From the NCBI RefSeq assembly GCF_002245895.1, contig NZ_NPJZ01000001.1, positions 1,586,501 through 1,650,500 on the forward strand: a stretch of 64,000 nt of DNA. Direction: 5' to 3'. A program made the position numbers and the translations under genes. How positions within the stretch are numbered: the first letter of the stretch is position 1; each line of letters starts with the position of its first letter. A model generated the notes under the pieces. That model ran no database searches, was not told where the DNA came from, and saw only the letters and a program-made list of their open reading frames with translations. The stretch comes from Rhodococcus sp. OK302. Lineage in GTDB: Bacteria; Actinomycetota; Actinomycetes; Mycobacteriales; Mycobacteriaceae. Positions 1 to 9,167 of this stretch are shown in pieces.

Positions 1-360
<360 letters not shown>

Positions 361-371
361 GATCGCTGGTC

Positions 372-1766
372 GTGACCCTGCGCCTATACGACACCGGTAC
401 GCGGGCCCTTCGGGATTTTGTTCCGTTGGTCCCCGGACATGCATCGGTGTACCTGTGTGGGGCGACGGTTCAAGGTGATCCGCACATCGGCCACGTGCGT
501 AGCGGCGTCGCATTCGACGTATTACGACGATGGCTCCTTGCCGGCGGCAACGACGTTGCTTTTGTTCGCAATGTGACGGACATCGACGACAAGATCCTGA
601 ACAAAGCTGCCGACGCCGGCCGTCCCTGGTGGGAGTGGGCCACGACGTTCGAGCGTTCGTTCACGTGGGCCTACGACCAGTTGGGCGTGTTGCCGCCGTC
701 CATCGAACCGCGGGCTACGGGTCATGTGACGCAGATGGTCGAGATGATGGAACGCCTCATCGCGAACGGGCATGCGTATGCGTCGGGTGGTGACGTCTAC
801 TTCGACGTCCAGAGTTATCCCGAGTACGGCGCACTGTCCGGGCACAAACTTGACGACGTCCACCAGGGCGAGAGCGCAGCCGAAGGTAAGCGCGATCCGC
901 GCGACTTCACGCTGTGGAAGACAGCGAAGCCCGGTGAGCCCTCGTGGCCGACGCCGTGGGGCCGCGGCCGTCCGGGTTGGCATCTCGAGTGCTCGGCAAT
1001 GGCAGAGTTCTACTTGGGTGCGGCATTCGATATCCATTGCGGTGGACGCGATTTGGTTTTCCCGCATCACGAGAACGAGATCGCGCAGGCAAAGTGCGTC
1101 GGCGACGATTTTGCTCAGTACTGGTTGCACAACGGCTGGGTCACCATGAGTGGCGAGAAGATGTCCAAGTCTCTGGGCAATGTGTTGTCGGTGCCGAATG
1201 TATTGAAAAAGGTTCGCCCACAAGAACTTCGGTACTACCTCGGTAGTGCGCACTATCGCTCCAATCTCGAGTACTCCGACGATGCCCTCGAAGAGAGCGC
1301 AAAGTCGTATCAGGGTCTCGAGGCGTTTGTCCTGCGCACGCACAAGCGTGCGGGCGGTGTCGAACTCGGCACGTGGACAGAAGGTTTCGCGGCGGCACTC
1401 GACAACGACTTGTCGGTGCCGATCGCGTTGGCAGAGATTCACGGAAAAGCGAGCGAGGGTAATACCGCGCTCGCAGCGGGAGATCTGGATGCCGCACGGG
1501 TGGCTGCCGGTCAGGTGCGAGCGATGCTCGCGATCCTGGGCGTCGACCCGCTCGATGCGCATTGGTCGCAGTCCGGTGGCGACATCGAGACGGCAATGGA
1601 AGCTTTGGACGTGTTGGTGCGCGCAGATCTCGATCGGCGGCAGCAGGCACGTACGGAAAAGAACTGGGCGGTGGCGGACGAGGTCCGTGATCGCCTCATC
1701 AAGGCGGGTATCGAAGTAACCGATACCCCCGACGGACCCGAATGGTCCCTGAAGGCAGGGCAGTAA
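372..1766 (+). CDS. cysS: cysteinyl-tRNA synthetase
   Basis: Charges tRNA-Cys with cysteine in the cytosol (class I aminoacyl-tRNA synthetase). The 464-residue product has the HIGH signature ([11 protein letters not shown], about residue 35), zinc-ligand residues (C29 in YLCG, C212 in HLECSAM, HHENE later) and the KMSKSLGN loop near residue 265, followed by the DALR-type helical anticodon region. The start is a GTG with a weak ribosome binding site, chosen because LRLYDTGTR is the normal N-terminus of the family. The gene sits 11 bases after ispF and 2 bases before the rlmB start, so the three are probably co-transcribed. A long minus-strand frame opposite it is a codon-bias shadow. Confidence 0.97.
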   Translation: MTLRLYDTGTRALRDFVPLVPGHASVYLCGATVQGDPHIGHVRSGVAFDVLRRWLLAGGNDVAFVRNVTDIDDKILNKAADAGRPWWEWATTFERSFTWAYDQLGVLPPSIEPRATGHVTQMVEMMERLIANGHAYASGGDVYFDVQSYPEYGALSGHKLDDVHQGESAAEGKRDPRDFTLWKTAKPGEPSWPTPWGRGRPGWHLECSAMAEFYLGAAFDIHCGGRDLVFPHHENEIAQAKCVGDDFAQYWLHNGWVTMSGEKMSKSLGNVLSVPNVLKKVRPQELRYYLGSAHYRSNLEYSDDALEESAKSYQGLEAFVLRTHKRAGGVELGTWTEGFAAALDNDLSVPIALAEIHGKASEGNTALAAGDLDAARVAAGQVRAMLAILGVDPLDAHWSQSGGDIETAMEALDVLVRADLDRRQQARTEKNWAVADEVRDRLIKAGIEVTDTPDGPEWSLKAGQ

Positions 1767-1768
1767 CA

Positions 1769-2746
1769 ATGGCTGGAAACTCGAGCAGGCGCGGCGCAAT
1801 CCGTAAGGGCGGCACCAAGAAGGGCCAGGTTGCCGGTTCCGGCGGCAAGCATCGTCGCGGTCTCGAAGGGCGAGGCGCAACACCGCCCGCCGCGGAACGC
1901 ACCAAGCATCCCGCGGCAAAGCGCGCAGCTCGCGCCGCGCGTGCGGACGAAAAGCAGAATCAGGGTCGCGGTGGCCGTCCGGGTCCCGGCCGCAAGGTTC
2001 TCGACGGTCCCGAGACAGTGCTCGGCCGCAACCCCGTCGTGGAGTGCCTGCGTGCCGGTGTTCCGGCAACGGCACTGTGGGTGGCTGTCGGAACCGAGAG
2101 TGACGAGCGGCTGAAGGAGTCCGTGCAGCGTGCTGCGGACGCCGGCATCTCCATCCTCGAAGTACCTCGTAGTGATCTGGATCGCCTCAGCGCCAACGGA
2201 CTTCATCAGGGCATCGCTCTGCAGGTTCCGCCGTACCGCTACGCGCATCCGGATGACCTCCTTTCGGAGGCCCGCAAGCACGCCGAGCCGCCGTTGCTCG
2301 TCGCGCTCGACAACATCACCGACCCGCGCAACCTGGGTGCCGTCGTACGTTCGGTCGCAGCTTTCGGCGGACACGGCGTCGTCATTCCCGAGCGTCGTAG
2401 CGCCAGCGTGAGTGCTGTTGCTTGGCGTACCAGCGCCGGCGCTGCTGCTCGTCTGCCGATTGCCCGCGCCACCAACCTCACTCGCACGCTCAAGGACTGG
2501 GCGTCCAAGGGCGTTATGGTTGTCGGCCTCGACGCCGAGGGTGACACCACTCTCGACGATTTCGACGGCAGCGGTCCCGTGGTGATCGTGGTCGGTTCCG
2601 AGGGTAAGGGCCTTTCGCGTCTGGTCCGTGAGAACTGCGACGCGATTCTGTCGATCCCGATGGCGGGACCGGTCGAGTCCCTCAATGCGTCGGTTGCAGC
2701 CGGAGTTGTGTTGGCCGAGGTCGCTCGTCGCCGCCGCAATAACTGA
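1769..2746 (+). CDS. rlmB: 23S rRNA 2'-O-ribose methyltransferase, TrmH/SpoU family (RlmB-like)
   Basis: SAM-dependent ribose methyltransferase with a SPOUT knot fold, expected to methylate a guanosine in 23S rRNA. Motif 1 is [14 protein letters not shown], motif 2 [13 protein letters not shown] and motif 3 [17 protein letters not shown], all in the expected order over residues 175-315. The first 85 residues are a Lys/Arg/Gly/Ala-rich basic tail typical of actinobacterial members, before the substrate-binding domain begins at [15 protein letters not shown] 1769 is preferred to an in-frame ATG 27 bases upstream, because that one lies inside cysS. The gene's last 17 bases are duplicated in tandem immediately after it. 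The exact target base is inferred from the family. Confidence 0.93.
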   Translation: MAGNSSRRGAIRKGGTKKGQVAGSGGKHRRGLEGRGATPPAAERTKHPAAKRAARAARADEKQNQGRGGRPGPGRKVLDGPETVLGRNPVVECLRAGVPATALWVAVGTESDERLKESVQRAADAGISILEVPRSDLDRLSANGLHQGIALQVPPYRYAHPDDLLSEARKHAEPPLLVALDNITDPRNLGAVVRSVAAFGGHGVVIPERRSASVSAVAWRTSAGAAARLPIARATNLTRTLKDWASKGVMVVGLDAEGDTTLDDFDGSGPVVIVVGSEGKGLSRLVRENCDAILSIPMAGPVESLNASVAAGVVLAEVARRRRNN

Positions 2747-2763
2747 GCCGCCGCAATAACTGA
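2730..2763 (+). repeat. perfect 17-bp tandem duplication across the rlmB stop codon
   Basis: The 17 bases 2730-2746, which end with the rlmB stop codon, are repeated exactly at 2747-2763, so the last five codons and the stop occur twice. The second copy lies outside the reading frame and has no coding role. It looks like a recent replication-slippage duplication. Confidence 0.95.
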
Positions 2764-2797
2764 TCGGCACAGCTTCATCTGATCCATACAGCTCAAC

Positions 2798-2841
2798 AGC
2801 CCCCGCTTGTACCGCTAAGACGGTGCGAGTGGGGGCTTTTT
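2798..2841 (+). terminator. intrinsic terminator after rlmB
   Basis: A 17-bp stem (2798-2814 with 2821-2837, paired fully if three G-U pairs are allowed) with the loop CTAAGA is followed by a run of five T. It closes the ispF-cysS-rlmB unit. Confidence 0.9.
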
Positions 2842-3070
2842 AGTCCGCTGGTGTGGTTCTTGGGTGTCCGTATGGGGAAATTGGACAAAAAGTTCGATAC
2901 CGGACATTTGGGCTTCTTCATTTGCTTACAGTTAACCGCCCGGCAAGCTTTCTTGAAGTGTCAGGTAAGTATCCACGTCGATGATGCTGAAGCCGAGACG
3001 CCGAAATGTAACGCGGGGAGTGCTCGGTGAGTTCTGGATGCAACAAACCACCTATGGATGGAGATGTTTC

Positions 3071-3763
3071 ATGGCTAACTTTTTATCGACCAACTCTCGA
3101 ACGCGTCGAGTTGGCGTAGGAGTAGGCGTACTCGCCCTTGCTCTCGGTGCCGGCGTATTGGGTGCCGGCGCAGCATCTGCGGGGACGGAAAGTGCAGGTA
3201 ATTACACGTTTACCCGCACCGTGGACAATGCAAATCCGGAGGTAGGCGATGTCATCACCTATACGACGCTGGCTCAGAACAGTGGTTCCATCGGGTCGAT
3301 CGACGCGTTCACTGAATCTCACGACGCGTGCCTGACGTTCGTTCCCGGTTCAGCCAAGGTAACCAAACTCCACATTCTCGGGGGAACGACCACAACCGTG
3401 GAAACTCCGACGTTGACTCCTACTACGCTGACGGTTTCCGGTCGGGGTTGGCTCAACAACTACGACAACGACGTCACGATGACGACGAGTTACACGGTCA
3501 GCGAGTCGTGCGCACCGGGAGCCGTCCTCAACAGTGGCTTGAGCATTCGTGCCTTGGGCTTCGGTTGGTTGGGAGGCCCAGGCGACAGAACCTTCGCCAA
3601 TATCGGACCTTCCGTCACGGTGCTGGATTCGGAGCCAACAGATTCGACTGATCCCGAGGGCGGCGAAACCGGATCGTTGGGTAGCGCAACGGGATCGCTC
3701 GGTTCGATGGACGGCGGAACAGGATCGCTCGGTTCGGTGAGCGGAATCTTCGGCTCGAACTAG
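3071..3763 (+). CDS. secreted DUF11-like protein with C-terminal GSLGS repeats
   Basis: 230-residue exported protein of unknown function. ATG 3071 (MANFLSTNS) is preferred over an upstream in-frame ATG, because GGAGATG sits just before it and a Sec signal follows: RTRR, a Gly/Val/Leu-rich core, and a likely cut after AGAASA. Residues about 40-190 resemble DUF11/Ig-like adhesion modules (EVGDVITYTTLAQNSG), which in other proteins form beta-sandwich stalks. The last 35 residues carry three GSLGS units spaced by short Ala/Met/Gly stretches and end SGIFGSN, with no sortase motif. It stands alone between two strong terminators. A cell-envelope or surface role is inference. Confidence 0.8.
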   Translation: MANFLSTNSRTRRVGVGVGVLALALGAGVLGAGAASAGTESAGNYTFTRTVDNANPEVGDVITYTTLAQNSGSIGSIDAFTESHDACLTFVPGSAKVTKLHILGGTTTTVETPTLTPTTLTVSGRGWLNNYDNDVTMTTSYTVSESCAPGAVLNSGLSIRALGFGWLGGPGDRTFANIGPSVTVLDSEPTDSTDPEGGETGSLGSATGSLGSMDGGTGSLGSVSGIFGSN

Positions 3764-3784
3764 CAGCCTGACATAGACGTAGAA

Positions 3785-3820
3785 CGGTGGCCCGAGACTC
3801 GCCTGAGTCTCGGGCCACCG
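3785..3820. terminator. bidirectional terminator between convergent genes
   Basis: Perfect 16-bp inverted repeat (3785-3800 and 3805-3820) with loop GCCT. It lies between the GSLGS protein gene (+) and the lipoprotein gene (-) and can serve both. Confidence 0.85.
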
Positions 3821-3837
3821 TCGTAAAGCGTTTGTTC

Positions 3838-4533
3838 TCAGCCGAATTCGATGGACGTGTTGATTTCCTCGACCTGGTTGGACATCGCCATGTTCTGGGT
3901 ATCGGTGAACTGGTTGGCGAAGCTCACGAGGTACACGGGGGACGATTCATCTGCCTGGTAGGCGATGACGGTCATGACCGCGTAGATGGGAACGTCGAGT
4001 TCCGGCGGGGTCCAGGTTCCGGCAACGCGGATTGCCTTCTGGCCTTCGATGTCGAGGTCGATTTTCTTCACCTCGGACCAGCCGTTGAGCGTGGCGAGGG
4101 AGTCACGGGCACCGGCGAGAACTTCATCGGCGGTGGCAGTGCCCTGAGCTTCCACGGTCAGGGTGGTGTTGGGCGTGAATCCACTGGCCTCGGGCTGGTT
4201 GCTGGACAGAATGTCCGTCACGGTCCCCGAAACGCCTTCTTGGGAGTGCGTCCACTCTGCCGGAAGGCTGACGCTGATCACGGGGGCGTCGGGATCGGTG
4301 CCGGTGACCAGTGTGGTGCGTTCGCCGGTGAAGGCGCTGCCGTCGGCCAAGGTTCCGGGTGTCGTAGTGGTGGATTCTGCGTCCGTGGTGGTTTCTGCGG
4401 CGACGGTGGTTTCACTGGTGCTGCTTTCGGCTGTGGCGTCGCCGCTGTCCGAGCTGCTGCAACCCGAGAGTACGAGTGCTGTGGTGATCAGCGCGGCTGC
4501 GCTGAGAGCGATCTTGCTGCTCTTGATCCTCAT
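3838..4533 (-). CDS. LpqN/LpqT-like lipoprotein
   Basis: 231-residue predicted lipoprotein anchored outside the cytoplasmic membrane. The N-terminus has the signal MRIKSSK, a hydrophobic core and the lipobox LSGC (Cys24). A Ser/Thr/Glu-rich linker (residues 25-60) leads to a globular domain with PAEWTHSQEG and ending EEINTSIEF, which resembles the LpqN/LpqT (mycobacterial lipoprotein) family. That family is linked to cell-envelope biogenesis, but no enzymatic activity is established. GAAGGAA precedes the ATG. A lipoprotein gene (lppH) occupies a comparable position near kstR in M. tuberculosis; whether it is the ortholog cannot be decided here. Confidence 0.75.
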   Translation of the reverse strand: MRIKSSKIALSAAALITTALVLSGCSSSDSGDATAESSTSETTVAAETTTDAESTTTTPGTLADGSAFTGERTTLVTGTDPDAPVISVSLPAEWTHSQEGVSGTVTDILSSNQPEASGFTPNTTLTVEAQGTATADEVLAGARDSLATLNGWSEVKKIDLDIEGQKAIRVAGTWTPPELDVPIYAVMTVIAYQADESSPVYLVSFANQFTDTQNMAMSNQVEEINTSIEFG

Positions 4534-4603
4534 GGTGTGTTCCTTCGACTTCTGGCGAAGGCCGTGCGCCGACGTCAGCAGTGGCTGACATTATCAGCGA
4601 CAT

Positions 4604-5473
4604 TCAGCTGTGGCGTGATGTCCGGAAAGTTACGGTACTTCCCGGTCGCATTTGCGCTAGGGCTGCTATCCCCGGGGCCCTGACGACGCCGATGACCGGG
4701 TACCCGCCGGTCACGGGGTGGTCGGCGAGGAAGACTACCGGTTGTCCGTTCGGTGGGACTTGAATCGATCCCGCTACGACGCCTTCGCTGGGCAGTTCTC
4801 GGGTCTGTGAGCGATGTAGTGGGCCGGGGCCTCGTAATCTCACGCCGACGCGATCGGTGTATTCGGTGACCGTCCACGCATGGTGGAGGAGAGCGTGCAC
4901 GGACGCCGGGGTGAACCACGTGTCTCGGGGGCCGAGGGTGATATCGAGGGAAACTGGGCTGTGAGCGGGTGCCGGCGGCGGGATGAGATCTTCAGTCGGC
5001 CATTCGGCGCCCTCAGCACCCACAAGGAGTTGATCGCCGACGCCCAGGGGCGCGGGGCCGAGCCCGGCCAATGTGTCAGTGGACCGACTTCCGAGAGTTT
5101 CCGGGACGTCGATACCGCCTCGGACGGCGAGGTAGGTGCGCAGTCCGGTGGTGGCGTAGCCGATTTCGAGAAGGTCCCCGCTGTGGAGGTGGAGGCTGGA
5201 GTAGTCGGCGGCGGGCCGGCCGTTGACGGTCATGGGCGCCCGCGCCCCAGTGATAGCGACGGTCATTTCTCCGACAGCGCGCATCACGAATCCGCCGACC
5301 GTGATTTCGAGTGTGGCGGCATGAACGGCGTTTCCCACGAGCCTGTTTGCAGCATCGTGGGAGATCAGATCAGCGGCTCCGGACTGGCCGACACCGACGG
5401 CGCTACATCCCACACGACCGTGGTCTTGGACTGTGGTCAGGGGGCCGGTGCGGACTACCTCGAGCCAGGGCAT
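4604..5473 (-). CDS. pxpC: 5-oxoprolinase subunit C-like / biotin-dependent carboxyltransferase (KipA family)
   Basis: 289-residue member of the KipA/urea-amidolyase-type family. With PxpA and PxpB it hydrolyses 5-oxoproline to glutamate using ATP. Family landmarks are the start WLEVVRTGPLTTVQDHGR, GQSGAADLISHDAANRLVGN, the TLEITVGG segment and, near the end, VFLADHPVTGGYPVIG. ATG 5473 was chosen because homologues start at this Leu/Val strand; the open frame continues 52 codons upstream, inside pxpA. It lies 46 bases after pxpA on the same strand. The usual partner pxpB (KipI type, about 220 residues) is absent from its normal place between the two. Confidence 0.88.
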   Translation of the reverse strand: MPWLEVVRTGPLTTVQDHGRVGCSAVGVGQSGAADLISHDAANRLVGNAVHAATLEITVGGFVMRAVGEMTVAITGARAPMTVNGRPAADYSSLHLHSGDLLEIGYATTGLRTYLAVRGGIDVPETLGSRSTDTLAGLGPAPLGVGDQLLVGAEGAEWPTEDLIPPPAPAHSPVSLDITLGPRDTWFTPASVHALLHHAWTVTEYTDRVGVRLRGPGPLHRSQTRELPSEGVVAGSIQVPPNGQPVVFLADHPVTGGYPVIGVVRAPGIAALAQMRPGSTVTFRTSRHS

Positions 5474-5519
5474 GGGTCCATTGTCCCGCAGTGAAGGCCT
5501 GAGCACATCGCGAATCGCG

Positions 5520-6281
5520 TCAGGTGAACGGCGTGATCGAAATTCCGGACGCAGTGAGGAGCTTCCGGATTTCGGTAGCCATGTCGACAGCGGCAGGGCT
5601 GTCTCCGTGGACACAGACAGAGTCGGCATTGACGCTCAGAACGGTGCCGTCGATGGCGTCGACGGTGCCGTCGACAACAAGCCGGTGGACGCGTTCGGCA
5701 ATGGCGACCGGGTCGTGAAGGACTGCGCCGGTCTGGTTTCGGGGAACCAGCGTTCCCTCGGGGGTATAGGCACGGTCGGCAAATGCCTCGGTGACAACAC
5801 GCAGGCCGGCGGCTTCAGCTTCGGCCAGAAACACCGAACCCGGCAGACCGAGAACCGGGAGGGACGCGTCGTAACTGCGAACGGCAGAGGCAACTGCCCG
5901 TGCTTGCTCCCGGTGGTGAACTATCGCGTTGTAGAGCGCACCATGGGGTTTGACGTAGGTGACGCGGGAGCCGGCGACGCGGGCGAGCCCGTCGAGGGCT
6001 CCGATCTGATAAATGACGTCGGCGGCCAAGTCGGCCGGGGAGACGTCCATGAAGCGTCGACCGAATCCGGCGAGATCGCGGTAACCGACCTGCGCGCCGA
6101 TCCGCACGTCGCCGGCTACGGCGGAGCGGCACGTCGCCAACAGCGTTGTCGGGTCGCCGGCATGAAAGCCGCACGCGACGTTCGCGCTGGTGACCACTTT
6201 CAGCATCGCGTCGTCGTCACCCAAAGTCCAGGCACCGAAACCTTCACCGAGGTCGCTGTTCAGGTCAACACGAAACGTCAT
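5520..6281 (-). CDS. pxpA: 5-oxoprolinase subunit A (LamB/YcsF family)
   Basis: 253-residue LamB/YcsF protein, the A subunit of the bacterial 5-oxoprolinase that clears cyclised glutamate. The N-terminus [11 protein letters not shown] is diagnostic, followed by [13 protein letters not shown], a [12 protein letters not shown] loop and the VKPHGALYN motif that lines the active site. Length agrees with the family. It starts 16 bases after the znuB stop, so it is probably the fourth gene of a znuA-znuC-znuB-pxpA-pxpC transcript. Whether A and C work without a local B is unknown. Confidence 0.92.
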   Translation of the reverse strand: MTFRVDLNSDLGEGFGAWTLGDDDAMLKVVTSANVACGFHAGDPTTLLATCRSAVAGDVRIGAQVGYRDLAGFGRRFMDVSPADLAADVIYQIGALDGLARVAGSRVTYVKPHGALYNAIVHHREQARAVASAVRSYDASLPVLGLPGSVFLAEAEAAGLRVVTEAFADRAYTPEGTLVPRNQTGAVLHDPVAIAERVHRLVVDGTVDAIDGTVLSVNADSVCVHGDSPAAVDMATEIRKLLTASGISITPFT

Positions 6282-6297
6282 AGCTCGAGTCTAGGAG

Positions 6298-7179
6298 TCA
6301 GGCGTGCGCGGGAATTCGTCCGGCATTCTTCCGACGCGCAGCCCCGGTCAGACGGCACACCAGGTAGATCACGAACGACACCGATGTGACGAAGCTGGAC
6401 ACGGGAACTCCGGGTGCCAGCGACAGCAGGATGCCGCCGACGGCTGCCAGTTCGGCGAAGAGAACCGAGAGGATCGTGGCCTTGAGGGGACTCGCAGTGA
6501 CGTAGGCAGCGGCCGCAGCGGGGGTAATGAGCAAGGACATCACCAACAGTGCGCCGACGATCTGCACACCCAGAGCCGCTGTGATGCCGACCAGAACGGC
6601 GAAGGCGATGGACAGTGCACGCACCGGAACGCCGCGCGCTGCAGCAACTTCGGGATCGGTACTTGCGAACAGCAAAGGGCGGTAGATGAATCCGAGTGTG
6701 CCGATCACGATGACGGCGCACAGAAGGAGGAGTTCGAGACCGCTGTTACCCGGTGCCACGATCTGACCGACCAGCAACGAGAAACTGGTTCCGGTACGCC
6801 CGTCGTACGCCCAGAGGAACAGCACCGACAGTCCGAGCCCGAAGGCCATGATCACGCCGATCACCGAATCACGATCTCGCGCTTTGGCTCCCAATAATCC
6901 GAACAGCACTGCGGCGACCACCGAACCCACGATGGCTCCGGCTCCGACGCTCACCCCGACAAGCAGGGCGGCAGACGCGCCGGTCAGTGACAGTTCGCTG
7001 GTGCCGTGGACCGAGAACGACATCTGCCGACTCACGATCAGGGGGCCGATGATGCCGGCCAACAACCCGAGGATCGCACCGGCGATCAAAGCCTGCTGAA
7101 CGAAGTCGTACTGCAGAAGGTCGATGGTCGCGGACACGTCGAACATCCGTGACATTGCGTCGGTGAACTTGTTACTCAC
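6298..7179 (-). CDS. znuB: zinc/manganese ABC transporter permease (ZnuB type)
   Basis: 293-residue polytopic membrane protein of the ABC-3 permease family, with about eight hydrophobic segments. It forms the membrane channel for a divalent metal, working with the ATPase and binding protein encoded next to it. Typical family features are the SRQMSFSVHGTSELSLTGA loop after the second segment, the RDRDSVIGV loop and the long GVQIVGALLVMSLLITPAAAA segment that contacts the ATPase. The GTG start overlaps the znuC stop by one base, indicating translational coupling. Zinc is preferred over manganese because of the His-rich binding protein. Confidence 0.9.
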   Translation of the reverse strand: MSNKFTDAMSRMFDVSATIDLLQYDFVQQALIAGAILGLLAGIIGPLIVSRQMSFSVHGTSELSLTGASAALLVGVSVGAGAIVGSVVAAVLFGLLGAKARDRDSVIGVIMAFGLGLSVLFLWAYDGRTGTSFSLLVGQIVAPGNSGLELLLLCAVIVIGTLGFIYRPLLFASTDPEVAAARGVPVRALSIAFAVLVGITAALGVQIVGALLVMSLLITPAAAAAYVTASPLKATILSVLFAELAAVGGILLSLAPGVPVSSFVTSVSFVIYLVCRLTGAARRKNAGRIPAHA

Positions 7180-8036
7180 TAGTGGTGATCCTCATCGCTG
7201 TGGTGAACGCCTTCGCCGGGACGGAGTCCGCCTGCGCTGCCGAGAGCGTCGATGGCGTCGCCGGTTCCGACGACAACCAGGCGGCCGCGAACCTGCAAGA
7301 CCTCGACGTCGGTGTTGTACAGATCCGACAGGACCTCCGACGTCATCACCTCTGCCGGCGTGCCGATGCGGAACTTGCCGTCCACCAGATACAGCACCCG
7401 ATCTACCAACGGCAGGATCGGATTGATCTCGTGGGTCACGAACAAGACAGCTGTGTCATGGGTGCGTCGACGCTTGTCGATCAAACTGGAAACGAGATGC
7501 TGATTCGCGAGGTCGAGGCTCAGGAGCGGTTCGTCGCACAGCAGGATCTTCGGATCGCCGACCAGTGCCTGCGCGATGCGCAGTCGCTGCTGCTCGCCGC
7601 CGGACATGGAACCGATGGGGGCGTCGGCATAGGACTGCGCGCTGACCTGTGCGATGGCGTCGTCGACAATCTTGCGTCGACGCGCCCGCCGCAGCAGACC
7701 GGTGCCCCACTGATGTCCGTCGACACCGAGACCGACAAGATCGCGCCCACGGAGGGGGAGTCCGTCGTCGATGGATTTCTGCTGGGGGATGTATCCGACG
7801 TGCGAGTTTCCGGCGCGGGCCGGGGTGCCGACGATTTCGGCAGTGCCGCCGCTGAGTTGGAGTTGTCCCAGCAGGATTTTCAGGAGCGAGGTCTTGCCGG
7901 ATCCGTTGGGGCCGAGCACGGCGATGAATTCGCCAGGCTGAACGTCGAGATCGAGGCCGTCCCACAGGGTGCGGGCGCCGAAGGACAATCGGGCGCCCTT
8001 CAGGGACACTGCAGGTAAAGCGGAAGTTTCTGTCAC
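7179..8036 (-). CDS. znuC: zinc/manganese ABC transporter ATP-binding protein (ZnuC type)
   Basis: 285-residue ATPase that powers metal import at the inner face of the membrane. Walker A is GPNGSGKTS (about residue 42), the signature is MSGGEQQR and Walker B ILLCDEPLLSLD, followed by a switch His in FVTHE. The C-terminus ends in a His/Asp-rich tail (GVHHSDEDHH), plausible for metal sensing or binding. GTG start, 40 bases after znuA. Confidence 0.93.
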   Translation of the reverse strand: MTETSALPAVSLKGARLSFGARTLWDGLDLDVQPGEFIAVLGPNGSGKTSLLKILLGQLQLSGGTAEIVGTPARAGNSHVGYIPQQKSIDDGLPLRGRDLVGLGVDGHQWGTGLLRRARRRKIVDDAIAQVSAQSYADAPIGSMSGGEQQRLRIAQALVGDPKILLCDEPLLSLDLANQHLVSSLIDKRRRTHDTAVLFVTHEINPILPLVDRVLYLVDGKFRIGTPAEVMTSEVLSDLYNTDVEVLQVRGRLVVVGTGDAIDALGSAGGLRPGEGVHHSDEDHH

Positions 8037-8076
8037 AAGCCGATCAGTTCTTCTCGTAAGTAAGTGAGCAATAAAA

Positions 8077-9027
8077 TTACTGGGCAGAGAGAGCGTTTGC
8101 GAGTGACTCCGCAGTCTGCGTCTGCCACTGAATGTAGTCCAGACCCTCGGGCAGAGTCTCCGTAACCTCGACGATGGGGATGCCCGCTTTCTCGGCGGTG
8201 GAGCGCATGTCCTGTGTCACTTTGTCCTGTGTCTGGACGTTGTAGACCAGCGCGCGGGCCTTCTTGTCCGTCAACAGTTCGCGGGTTGCGGCGATGGCAG
8301 CGGGCGACGGGTCGTTGCCGTCTTCGATGGCGCTGGTGAACTCTTCGGGAGTGACGTCTTCGAGTTCGGTAGCAACGAGCAGATAGTGCGCAATGGGTTC
8401 GGTCTGCGCGACACCGGTGCCGGCGTGGGCAGCAGCAATGGAATCGGTGATCGTGGTGATCCCGGCCAGCTTCTGGCTGTAGGCCTGCGCGTTTGCCTCG
8501 TACGTCGCCGCGTTCTCGGGGTCGAGCGCGCTCAGTTGATCGGCGACGGAGTGCGCCACGGCGTCGACGGTGGGGATGTCGAACCAGACGTGTTCGTTGA
8601 CCGAGCCGTGGGTGTGGCCGTCATGAGATGCGCCGGTCGTTTCGTTGGCGTGGATGCCGCCGTCGAACAGGTTGTACGCGTTGACCGTCTTCTGATTTCC
8701 CTTGCCGGCGTCGAGAACGTCGGTGATGAACTGGTCGTAGCCACCGCCGTTGTAGACGACCAGGGATGCGTCGGTGATCTTCGCGGCCTGGGCGGGCGTC
8801 GTTTCGAAAGAGTGCGGATCCGCAGACGGCTCGTTGATGATGGAGGTGACGGTCAGTGTGTCGCCGGCGACGGCCTGCGCGACGTTGCCCCACACGTTTG
8901 TGGATGCGACGACGGTGATGCCTTCGTCTTTGGAGGAGCTGGATCCGCAAGCCGTGAGCGCGAATGCTGCGACGACCGAGACAGCGGCAATCGCGGTGGT
9001 GGTTCGGAATTTCGGCGACAATCGCAC
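8077..9027 (-). CDS. znuA: zinc ABC transporter substrate-binding lipoprotein (ZnuA type)
   Basis: 316-residue cluster A-I solute-binding protein, lipid-anchored through the lipobox LTAC (Cys27). It captures zinc (possibly manganese) outside the membrane and passes it to ZnuB. Visible are ASTNVWGNVAQAV at the start of the mature protein, the first metal His in DPHSFE, a His-rich loop SHDGHTHG before NEHVWFD, and a final acidic ligand region. The GTG start has AGGAG at the right distance. It heads the minus-strand run znuA-znuC-znuB-pxpA-pxpC and is divergent from a LacI-type regulator. Confidence 0.93.
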   Translation of the reverse strand: MRLSPKFRTTTAIAAVSVVAAFALTACGSSSSKDEGITVVASTNVWGNVAQAVAGDTLTVTSIINEPSADPHSFETTPAQAAKITDASLVVYNGGGYDQFITDVLDAGKGNQKTVNAYNLFDGGIHANETTGASHDGHTHGSVNEHVWFDIPTVDAVAHSVADQLSALDPENAATYEANAQAYSQKLAGITTITDSIAAAHAGTGVAQTEPIAHYLLVATELEDVTPEEFTSAIEDGNDPSPAAIAATRELLTDKKARALVYNVQTQDKVTQDMRSTAEKAGIPIVEVTETLPEGLDYIQWQTQTAESLANALSAQ

Positions 9028-9067
9028 TGGGGTCTTCTCCTGAACAAAGGCGAGGCTAAACGCTATT

Positions 9068-9080
9068 GGAAACCGTTACC
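9068..9080. promoter_or_regulatory. candidate operator between znuA and the LacI-type gene
   Basis: GGAAACCGTTACC is an imperfect dyad (10 of 12 non-central positions symmetric) with the AACnGTT core typical of LacI-family operators. It lies 41 bases upstream of znuA, within a larger CGCTA...TAGCG frame (9061-9094). It could instead be a diverged Zur box. Weak evidence. Confidence 0.35.
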
Positions 9081-9167
9081 GTTACACATTAGCGCATAGT
9101 CGCTGGTAGTACATGTTCACTTCGGCCCAAACGCGCCGACCATGACGGCTACCGATAGCGTCCGTTT

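Noticed and set aside
522..2075. 517-codon minus-strand frame across cysS and rlmB
   Set aside because: Arg/His/Ala-rich shadow; both plus-strand genes have complete motif sets.
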